Shown: one piece after another, positions 34,394 to 40,939 of the stretch
How the letters are laid out: the number at the start of each line of letters is the position of its first letter
Numbering within the stretch: position 1 is the first letter of the stretch
Source: Pseudoflavonifractor phocaeensis
GTDB lineage: Bacteria > Bacillota > Clostridia > Oscillospirales > Oscillospiraceae
DNA: 64,000 nt
Reading direction: 5' to 3'
Assembly (NCBI RefSeq): GCF_021531815.1
Contig: NZ_JADYUM010000003.1
Span: forward strand, 1 to 64,000
The notes under the pieces: model-generated
What the model was told of the DNA's origin: nothing
Databases searched by the model: none
Seen by the model: only the letters and a program-made list of their open reading frames with translations
Made by a program: the position numbers and the translations under genes

Positions 34394-34959
34394 ATTATAC
34401 CACTACAAGAGAAAAAGGGGAACTACGACGAGAATCATCATGAGTTGTAAATCTGCTTTATTATACCACTACAAGAGAAAAAGGGGAACTACGACGCGCA
34501 GTTCAGAGGCTCGGCAACCTCCAGCATTATACCACTACAAGAGAAAAAGGGGAACTACGACATAACTGATAGTCTATGAGCTTCCCGAACTTATTATACC
34601 ACTACAAGAGAAAAAGGGGAACTACGACTGCGGTGTTTGCCGCCTGTACCTACCTGGAATTATACCACTACAAGAGAAAAAGGGGAACTACGACGCTCTC
34701 CAGAATGGTGGTGCCGGTAACCGCAATTATACCACTACAAGAGAAAAAGGGGAACTACGACCTCTGTGATCTGGACGGCGGAGGCCGGGTTATTATACCA
34801 CTACAAGAGAAAAAGGGGAACTACGACCACCCGGTCGGCCACATTCTCGGCGTTGAGGATTATACCACTACAAGAGAAAATGGGGAACTACGACGCAGTT
34901 GGGGCAGTAGTCATATGCCACAGTATTTACCACTACAAGAGAAAATGGGGAAGTCTTAC
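34394..34959 (-). CRISPR. type II-C CRISPR array, 9 repeats and 8 spacers
   Basis: The 36-base repeats start at 34394, 34460, 34526, 34593, 34659, 34726, 34792, 34859 and 34924; spacers are 29-31 bases. The first seven repeats are identical, the eighth has one change, and the ninth is degenerate at both ends. In the minus-strand (crRNA) direction the repeat begins GTCGTAGTTCCCC and ends GTGGTATAAT, as II-C repeats do. That ending is an extended -10 promoter (TGGTATAAT), so each spacer can be transcribed separately. Pairing to the plus-strand tracrRNA fixes the crRNA strand as minus. The repeats weaken at the cas-distal end, so the newest spacers are probably next to cas2. Confidence 0.95.
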
Positions 34960-35035
34960 TTGGACTCCTTGATAGCGGTCTGCGCGGAAACCAGCCAGGC
35001 AATAATCAATGTTGTTCTTACACCATTGCAGCATC
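34960..35035. other. attR and right end of the island
   Basis: The att arm is 35009-35033, TC (35034-35035) is the crossover dinucleotide, and cotJC sequence (CGCGGCCAGG..) lies outside. The inner 50 bases match the internal copy at 29437-29486. Confidence 0.8.
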
Positions 35036-35443
35036 CGCGGCCAGGTCCTCGGTCAGGTCGGCGATCACGTCGCCGGTGGACTGGATGGAGGCGGCAGTCC
35101 AGGGGAAGCCGGAGGCGGCGGTGGGGTAGACGCCGGTGGTGTGGTCCACAAAGTAGGCGGCGAAGCCGGGGTTGGCCCGGACCTCCTCGTCGGTCAGGTT
35201 CCGGGTCAGCTGGTGGACGATGGCGGCGACCATCTCCATGTGGCCCAGTTCCTCGGTGCCGATGTCGGTCAGCACCCCCTTGGCCTCGGGGTAGGGCATG
35301 GCATAGCGCTGGGACAGGTAGCGCATGGAGGCGCCCAGCTCGCCGTCGGGTCCGCCGTACTGGCTGATGATATAGGCGGCCAGCTTGGGGTTGGGGTTGG
35401 CGATCTTCACCGGGAACTGGAGCTTTTTTTCATAAATAAACAT
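35018..35443 (-). pseudogene. cotJC: cotJC 5' part, truncated by the island
   Basis: 141 residues, of which about 135 are CotJC (manganese-catalase-like spore coat protein): MFIYEKKLQFPVKIANPNPK, YGGPDGELGASMRYLSQRYA, DIGTEELGHMEM and VIADLTEDLAA. The last five codons (DAAMV) and the stop come from the island arm. The Glu/His metal ligands of the first half (GTEELGHMEM) are present; those of the second half are at 6412-6573. It starts one base after cotJA-cotJB. As it stands the product would lack the last quarter of the fold. Confidence 0.9.
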
Positions 35444-35444
35444 C

Positions 35445-35909
35445 TCATTTCACCTCATTCTGCTGATAGTTCCAGGGCCAGGGGTCCTGGAGCCAGCGGT
35501 ATCGGTCGCCGGAGGCGGCGGAGGACTTCATCAGGGGGCCGAACCGGGACTCGTAAGCTGCCCGGGCGGCCTTCTCCATGGCCGCGTACTGCTTGAACAG
35601 GGCGAAGGCCTCGGCGTCGTCGGGATGGGTGTCCAGATAGATGCCCAGCTCCAGCACCACAAATTCCAGGGCCTGGAGCTCCACCAGGGGGGTGGAAGGC
35701 AGGTCGCTGCCCTCCACCTTCAGATGGAAGGGCAGGTTCAGGCCGGGGAACAGGGTGCCATTGCTCAGGGCCTCGGCCTGGTCGTACTTTTGGGGATCGT
35801 CCTGCTGAAAGGGGACGTAGGGAACTGCCAGGCCGGCGCAGGGCGGCAGGGTGCCGCTGTGGTCGGGGCAGCCGGGCCGCTGGCAGGAGCCGCCGTTTTC
35901 GATATTCAA
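35445..35909 (-). CDS. CotJA-CotJB fusion, spore coat protein
   Basis: 154 residues from a TTG at 35909 that follows GAGGAGGGAA. Residues about 22-65 are CotJA-like (LAVPYVPFQQDDPQKYD, QAEALSNGTLFPGLNLPF). Residues about 75-150 are CotJB-like (LQALEFVVLELGIYLDTHPD, YESRFGPL, WLQDPWPWNYQQ). In Bacillus these are two genes, cotJA and cotJB, followed by cotJC. Here one frame carries both, with no internal stop or second start evident. They make up part of the inner spore coat. Transcription by a mother-cell sigma factor is expected from the family. Confidence 0.85.
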   Translation of the reverse strand: MNIENGGSCQRPGCPDHSGTLPPCAGLAVPYVPFQQDDPQKYDQAEALSNGTLFPGLNLPFHLKVEGSDLPSTPLVELQALEFVVLELGIYLDTHPDDAEAFALFKQYAAMEKAARAAYESRFGPLMKSSAASGDRYRWLQDPWPWNYQQNEVK

Positions 35910-36043
35910 GGGAAATTCCCTCCTCTGGTCAGATTGTGGGGGCAGCGCCCCCTCAGGTCATTCTATGCCGTACGCCGCCCTTTGCCCGTTCCAGGCATAC
36001 CGCCCGCCGCCGCCGCCATAAGATAGGGGTGAGGTGGTGTGGA

Positions 36044-36760
36044 TTGAAAGGATTGTACAGGTCCGCGGCGGTTCTGGCGCTGGCGGCGGTGGGGCTGACC
36101 GCGGCCCTGGGGTACTTCTGGGGCCGGAGCCTGCCGGCGGCAGCATCCTCCGGCCCCGGTGCGGCACAGATGCTGGTGCTGGACGCGGGACACGGGGGAG
36201 AGGACGGAGGCGCGGTCTCGGTGACGGGGGTGCCGGAGAGCCAGATCAACCTGGCGGTGGTCCTGAAGATGGACGATATCCTGGGGCTGTACGGAGCGCC
36301 CCACACCCTGCTGCGCCGGGAGGACGTCTCCCTCCACGATCCCGGCGCGGACACCCTGCGGCAGAAAAAGGTGTCCGACCTGAAAAACCGGGTGGCGGCC
36401 ATTGAGGGGACGGAGAACGCCGTTTTGCTGAGCATCCACCAGAACTCCTACCCCAATGGCCGCTACCACGGGGCCCAGGTGTTTTACGCCCCCACAGACG
36501 GCTCCCATGAGCTGGCCCGGCACATCCAGAACGCCATCCGGGCCGTCCTCCAGCCGGACAACAGCCGGGAGTGCAAGCAGATCCCGGACACCGTCTACCT
36601 CATGAATCACGTCTCCTGTCCGGCGGTGCTGGTGGAGTGCGGCTTTCTCACCAACGGGGAGGAGGAGGCTATGCTGCGGGATGACGGGTACCAGCGGAAG
36701 CTGGCGGCGGTCCTGTCCGCCGCCTGGCTCACCGCCTCCGCCGGGGCGGACCAGGCGTGA
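36044..36760 (+). CDS. cwlD: N-acetylmuramoyl-L-alanine amidase, CwlD type
   Basis: 238 residues from TTG 36044, after GGTGAGGTGGTG. An N-terminal membrane anchor or signal (LYRSAAVLALAAVGLTAALG) precedes the Amidase_3 fold: VLDAGHGGEDGGAV (zinc His), LLRREDVSLHD, AVLLSIHQNSYPN (second His) and PAVLVECGFLTNGEEE (catalytic Glu). CwlD helps make muramic-delta-lactam in the spore cortex. Its place next to the cotJ cluster supports a sporulation role. The frame is open upstream of the TTG, but that part has no ribosome site. Confidence 0.85.
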   Translation: MKGLYRSAAVLALAAVGLTAALGYFWGRSLPAAASSGPGAAQMLVLDAGHGGEDGGAVSVTGVPESQINLAVVLKMDDILGLYGAPHTLLRREDVSLHDPGADTLRQKKVSDLKNRVAAIEGTENAVLLSIHQNSYPNGRYHGAQVFYAPTDGSHELARHIQNAIRAVLQPDNSRECKQIPDTVYLMNHVSCPAVLVECGFLTNGEEEAMLRDDGYQRKLAAVLSAAWLTASAGADQA

Positions 36761-36941
36761 GGGGGAAGCCGCCCTGCCGGAGGGCTGGGAACGCGGCGCG
36801 CCGGGGGACACCGAAAGCTGTGTTCCCCCGGCCCGGGGCGGCGGGAAAAAACTGGGTGGGGCAAAATCAGGGCTTGTGTTTCTGGCTGAAAGAAGGTACA
36901 ATAAACAATACGCCTTATTACAAATGACCGGGAGGATCAAC

Positions 36942-38780
36942 ATGAACCGGACACTGGAACACATCCTGCCAAAGGTACAAAAACCCGCCCGCTACACCGG
37001 CGGAGAATATAACGCCGTGGTCAAGGACAAGCAGTCTGTGGACGTGCGCTTTGCCCTGTGCTTCCCCGACACCTACGAGATCGGCATGTCCAACCTGGGC
37101 TGCCGCATCCTGTACGGCCTGATGAACGAACAGGACCACATCTGGTGCGAGCGCTGTTTCGCCCCCTGGGGGGACATGGAGGAGGAGATGCGCCGGGAGG
37201 GCCTGCTCCTCTATGGGCTGGAGAGCGGCGACCCCATCGCCGACTTCGACTTTATCGGCTTCTCCCTGGGCTATGAGATGGCCTACTCCAACGTGCTGAA
37301 CATGCTGGACCTGGCGGAGGTGCCCCTGCGCTCCGCCGACCGGCCCGACCTGACCCCCCTGGTGGTGGCGGGGGGGACCTGCTGCTACAACCCGGAGCCC
37401 CTGGCCCCCTTCATCGACTTTTTCTCCCTGGGCGAGGGGGAGGAGGTCACCCTGGAGTACATCGATCTCTACCGCCAGGCCAAGGAGGAGGGCTGGTCCA
37501 AGGAGGAATACCTGCGGGAGGTGGCCAAGATCCCGGGGATCTACGTGCCCTCCCTCTACGACGTGACCTACCACGAGGACGGCACCGTGGCCGCCATCAC
37601 CCCCAAGGACGGCGCCCCCGCCACCGTGACCAAGCGGATCGTTCAGGACATGGACAAGTCCTATTTCCCCGTCAAGACCATCATCCCCTCCACCGAGATC
37701 GTCCACGACCGGGTGATGCTGGAGCTGTTCCGGGGCTGCATCCGGGGCTGCCGGTTCTGTCAGGCGGGGTACGCCTACCGGCCCGTCCGGAACCGGGACC
37801 CCAAGCTTCTGGCCCAGTACGGCAAGGCGGCCTGCGAGGACTCGGGCTATCAGGAGATGACCCTGTCCAGCCTGTCCTCCACCGACTACCCCTGCCTCAT
37901 GGAGCTGTGTGACGACCTGCTGGACTACTGCGCTGCCCGGGACATCGGCCTGTCCCTGCCCTCCCTCCGGGCGGACACCTTCTCCATGAGCCTGATGGAG
38001 CGGCTCCAGCGGGTGCGCAAGGGGGGCCTGACCTTCGCCCCTGAGGCGGGGACCCAGCGCCTCCGGGACGCCATCAACAAGAACCTGCGGGAGGAGGACC
38101 TGCTCCAGTCGGTCCGCACCGCCTTCTCCGGGGGCTGGAGCGGCGTGAAGCTGTACTTCATGCTGGGCCTGCCCACCGAGACCGACGAGGACGTGCTGGG
38201 CATCGCGGACCTGGCCCGGAAGGTGTACTTCGCCTGGCGGGAGTGCACCCCCAACAAGGCCCGGGGCGTCCGGATCACCGTGTCCACTTCCTGGTTCGTC
38301 CCCAAGCCCCACACCGCCTTCCAGTGGGAGGCCCAGATCCCCGTGGAGGAGTACCAGCGGCGGGTGGACCTGCTGCGGGACGCCTTCAAGCGGGACAAGT
38401 CCATCACCTACAACTGGCACGATCCCCAGACCAGCTATCTGGAAGCCATCTTCTCCCGGGGGGACCGCCGTCTGGCCGACGTGCTGGAGTGGGCCTGGGC
38501 CCACGGGGCCAAAATGGACTCTTGGAGCGAGTATTTCGACTACCAGCGCTGGATGGACGCCCTGGCCGCCTGCGGCCTCAGCGGCGACTTCTACGCCCAC
38601 CGGGTCCGGGAGAAGGACGAGGTCTTCCCCTGGTCCGTCCCCAGCGTGGGGGTGAGCCGGGAATTTCTCTGGCATGAGCGGGAGCTGTGTTACCAGTCCC
38701 AGACCACCCCGGACTGCCGGACCCGCTGCTCCGGCTGCGGGGCAAACAAGCTGCTGACAGGAGGTGGCCGCTGTGGCTGA
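36942..38780 (+). CDS. radical SAM protein of the TIGR03960 family
   Basis: 612 residues from ATG 36942, after GGGAGGA. A B12-binding-like N-terminal domain (FPDTYEIGMSNLGCRILYGL) leads to the radical-SAM core with RGCIRGCRFCQAGY (CxxxCxxC near residue 267). It is usually paired with the DUF2344 protein encoded next and sits near ribosomal or RNase genes in Firmicutes. The reaction is not known. The two genes overlap by 8 bases. Confidence 0.85.
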   Translation: MNRTLEHILPKVQKPARYTGGEYNAVVKDKQSVDVRFALCFPDTYEIGMSNLGCRILYGLMNEQDHIWCERCFAPWGDMEEEMRREGLLLYGLESGDPIADFDFIGFSLGYEMAYSNVLNMLDLAEVPLRSADRPDLTPLVVAGGTCCYNPEPLAPFIDFFSLGEGEEVTLEYIDLYRQAKEEGWSKEEYLREVAKIPGIYVPSLYDVTYHEDGTVAAITPKDGAPATVTKRIVQDMDKSYFPVKTIIPSTEIVHDRVMLELFRGCIRGCRFCQAGYAYRPVRNRDPKLLAQYGKAACEDSGYQEMTLSSLSSTDYPCLMELCDDLLDYCAARDIGLSLPSLRADTFSMSLMERLQRVRKGGLTFAPEAGTQRLRDAINKNLREEDLLQSVRTAFSGGWSGVKLYFMLGLPTETDEDVLGIADLARKVYFAWRECTPNKARGVRITVSTSWFVPKPHTAFQWEAQIPVEEYQRRVDLLRDAFKRDKSITYNWHDPQTSYLEAIFSRGDRRLADVLEWAWAHGAKMDSWSEYFDYQRWMDALAACGLSGDFYAHRVREKDEVFPWSVPSVGVSREFLWHERELCYQSQTTPDCRTRCSGCGANKLLTGGGRCG

Positions 38781-39438
38781 CCGGCTGCTCTTTTCCAAAA
38801 CAGGCAGGGCCAAGTACATCTCCCACCTGGACCTGATGCGTACCTTCCAGCGTGCCTTCGCCCGGGCCAAAATCCCCATCAAGCACACCGAGGGCTTCAA
38901 TCCCCACCCCTTCGTCTCCATCGCCCTGCCCCTGTCAGTGGGCTACTCCAGCCAGTGCGAGATCCTGGAGTTCACCCTGCTGGAGGGGACCGGCTATGAG
39001 GAGGTGCCGGAGCGCCTCACTGCCGCCATGCCCGAGGGCATCGTGGTCCACCAGTGCTACCCGGCCCAGCGGAAGCTGAAGGAGCTGGCCTACCTCAACT
39101 ACATCATGAACTTCGAGTACCCCGAGGGCCGTCCTCAGGCGGCGGAGCCCGCCATGCGGGAGCTGCTGGGCCGGGACAGCCTGGTGGTCCAGAAGAAGTC
39201 CAACAAGTCCAAGAAGGGGTACACCGAGGTGGACCTGATCTCCCTGATCCGGAGCTGGAACCTGGAGTGCCAGAGCGACACCATGACCCTGGACGCGGTG
39301 CTGTTTGCCCAGAATCCCGGGCTGAACCCGGAGCTGATCCGGGCCGCCTTCTGCGAAGCCTACCCCCAGTTCGCCCCCGATTTCGTCACCTTCCACCGCC
39401 GGGAGGTGCTGGACGGGGAGGGGAAGCCCTTCCGGTAA
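38773..39438 (+). CDS. TIGR03936/DUF2344 radical-SAM-linked protein
   Basis: 221 residues from GTG 38773, 8 bases after AGGAGG; a GTG at 38764 overlaps that site. LLFSKTGRAKYISHLDLMRT, KHTEGFNPHPFVSIALPLSV and the SLVVQKKSNKSKKGYTEVDL stretch are typical. It is the standing partner of the preceding radical-SAM gene and may present its substrate. Function unproven. Confidence 0.85.
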   Translation: MADRLLFSKTGRAKYISHLDLMRTFQRAFARAKIPIKHTEGFNPHPFVSIALPLSVGYSSQCEILEFTLLEGTGYEEVPERLTAAMPEGIVVHQCYPAQRKLKELAYLNYIMNFEYPEGRPQAAEPAMRELLGRDSLVVQKKSNKSKKGYTEVDLISLIRSWNLECQSDTMTLDAVLFAQNPGLNPELIRAAFCEAYPQFAPDFVTFHRREVLDGEGKPFR

Positions 39439-39483
39439 CCCGCGCCACAAATGGAAACAAAGATAAAAAGGAGGACACCAATT

Positions 39484-39855
39484 ATGGATAAGCCCACCCA
39501 ATACACCCTGACCTGGGAGGTCACCGACGATATGACCGCCAAGCGCATCGGCACCGCCGGCGCCAAGATCCTGTCCACCCCCAACATGCTGGCTCTGATG
39601 GAGGCCGCCGCCCTGGAGCTGGCCAAGGCCTATCTGGACGAGGGGATGACCACCGTGGGCGCCGAGGCCCACGTCCGCCACCTGGCTCCCACCCCCGTGG
39701 GCATGAAGGTGTCCGCCACTGCCACCCTCCGGTCCATCGAGCGGCGGAAGATGTGGTTCGACATCGAGGTGAACGACGAGAAGGGCAAGTGCGGCGAGGG
39801 CTCCCACCTGCGCATCATGGTGCCCAACAAGGACCGCAGCAAGGAAAACGGCTGA
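39484..39855 (+). CDS. hot-dog thioesterase, FlK-like
   Basis: 123 residues from ATG 39484, after AAAGGAGG. TPNMLALMEAAALELAKAYL and TVGAEAHVRHLAPTPVGMKV form the hot-dog helix and strand of fluoroacetyl-CoA-thioesterase-like proteins (with the His and Glu positions seen in FlK). VNDEKGKCGEGSHLR follows. The substrate is probably an acyl-CoA, unknown here. Confidence 0.75.
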   Translation: MDKPTQYTLTWEVTDDMTAKRIGTAGAKILSTPNMLALMEAAALELAKAYLDEGMTTVGAEAHVRHLAPTPVGMKVSATATLRSIERRKMWFDIEVNDEKGKCGEGSHLRIMVPNKDRSKENG

Positions 39856-39889
39856 TTTTCCTCCCACAAAGCGGGGAAAATGACCATAA

Positions 39890-39934
39890 TTTCTCCATGA
39901 CAGGCTTGTCAATGGAGAAATTCGGTGGTATAAT
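39890..39934 (+). promoter_or_regulatory. yebC promoter with overlapping inverted repeat
   Basis: TTGTCA (39906-39911), a 17-base spacer and TATAAT (39929-39934). TTTCTCCAT(G)ACA / TTGTCAATGGAGAAA (about 39891-39920) form an inverted repeat over the -35, a possible repressor site. Confidence 0.7.
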
Positions 39935-39977
39935 ATTTGCGCTTTTGAACTGATTACACAGAAGGGAACGATACTTC

Positions 39978-40706
39978 ATGTCCGGACATTCCAAGTGGCA
40001 CAACATACAAAAGACCAAGGGCGCGGCTGACGCCAAGCGCTCCCAGATCTTCACCAAGATCGCCCGCGAGATGATCGTGGCCGTCAAGACCGGCGGCAGC
40101 GGCGACCCCGCCAACAACTCCCGCCTGGCCGCCGTCATCGCCAAGGCCAAGGCCGCCAACATGCCCAACGACAACATCAAGCGCACCATCGACAAGGCTC
40201 TGGGCGCCGGAAACACCGACAGCTTCGAGTCCGTGGTGTACGAGGGCTACGGCCCCAACGGCGTGGCCGTCATCGTGGACGCCCTCACCGATAACCGCAA
40301 CCGCACCGCCCCCGAGGTCCGCCACCTGCTGGACAAGTACGGCAAGGGCCTGGGCGCCACCGGCTGCGTGTCCTGGTCCTTCGACAAGAAGGGCGTCATC
40401 GTCATGGATGCCGAGGACCTGGACGAGGACACCGTCATGATGGACGCCCTGGAGGCCGGTGCCGACGACATGCAGGCCGACGAGGACGTGTTCGAGATCA
40501 CCACCGATCCCGACGCCTTCAACGACGTGGTGGCCGGCCTGGAGGCCAAGGGCTACACCTTCCTGGAGGCGGAGGTCCGCATGGTGCCCCAGAATTATGT
40601 CACCCTGACCAATGAGGAAGACATCAAGAACATGGAAAAGCTCATTGAGATGCTGGAGGACAACGACGACGTGCAGAACGTCTACCACAACTGGGATCAG
40701 GACTGA
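39978..40706 (+). CDS. YebC/PmpR-family regulator or translation factor
   Basis: 242 residues, family length. It begins MSGHSKWHNIQKTKGAADAK and RSQIFTKIAREM, with NNSRLAAVIAKAKAANMPND and YEGYGPNGVAVIVDALTDN, all diagnostic of the family. YebC proteins are described as transcription regulators, and some act on ribosomes stalled at prolines. It has its own promoter and terminator. Confidence 0.9.
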   Translation: MSGHSKWHNIQKTKGAADAKRSQIFTKIAREMIVAVKTGGSGDPANNSRLAAVIAKAKAANMPNDNIKRTIDKALGAGNTDSFESVVYEGYGPNGVAVIVDALTDNRNRTAPEVRHLLDKYGKGLGATGCVSWSFDKKGVIVMDAEDLDEDTVMMDALEAGADDMQADEDVFEITTDPDAFNDVVAGLEAKGYTFLEAEVRMVPQNYVTLTNEEDIKNMEKLIEMLEDNDDVQNVYHNWDQD

Positions 40707-40717
40707 GACCAGTCATG

Positions 40718-40745
40718 AAAAGCGGCGCCGCCCGGCGCCGCTTTT
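40718..40745 (+). terminator. yebC terminator
   Basis: A perfect 13-bp GC-rich stem (AAAAGCGGCGCCG / CGGCGCCGCTTTT) with a two-base loop ends in TTTT. Confidence 0.85.
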
Positions 40746-40939
40746 GTCATAGGTGACGGTTCTGCCGGAGCAATGCCGGGAAAAGAACGGATAGGAGCCG
40801 GTCTCCCTCCGCCGTGGAGCCGCGGCCCTTTCCCGTTTCCGGCCTCCGCGGGATGGATGCGGACCGCCCCCACGGAATGTCTTCCCAGCTGTTTGCTCCG
40901 GCCCTTTGAGAAAGAAAAACGATTTGGAGGGAATACCGC

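Larger units (their letters stand above)
6573..35034. mobile_element. composite serine-recombinase island inserted in cotJC
   Basis: About 28.5 kb, bounded by hybrid attachment sites at 6572-6598 and 35009-35035. It is visibly richer in A/T than the genes on either side. It encodes a large serine recombinase (10849-12405), an excisionase-like protein (16722-16940), a small resolvase (20243-20791), a replication-like module, several defence-like genes and a type II-C CRISPR-Cas locus. Joining the two flanks at the shared GA gives an uninterrupted CotJC frame (..DLAAEQKARKTYDN..), which defines the ends exactly. No conjugation or phage structural genes are visible, so how it moves between cells is unclear. 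Confidence 0.85.

Noticed and set aside
6585-35022. Tn7-like transposon ends (TGTAAG...CTTACA)
   Set aside because: The termini looked like TGT..ACA transposon ends, but there is no 5-bp target duplication and no tns genes. The flanks rejoin exactly at GA with a 52-bp palindromic attP, which fits a serine recombinase.
34302-35367. Open frames running through the CRISPR array (repeated LYHYKRKRGTTT / IIPLQEKKGNYD)
   Set aside because: These are translations of the CRISPR repeat, not a repeat protein.
36918-38921. 667-codon open frame on the minus strand, and similar long antisense frames at 38935-39912, 40697-41782, 42284-43621, 46551-47885, 47943-49310, 53306-55870 and 56155-57708
   Set aside because: All are antisense to well-identified genes in GC-rich sequence where stop codons are rare on the opposite strand; their translations are low-complexity (Gly/His/Val/Leu-rich) with no motif and no ribosome site.
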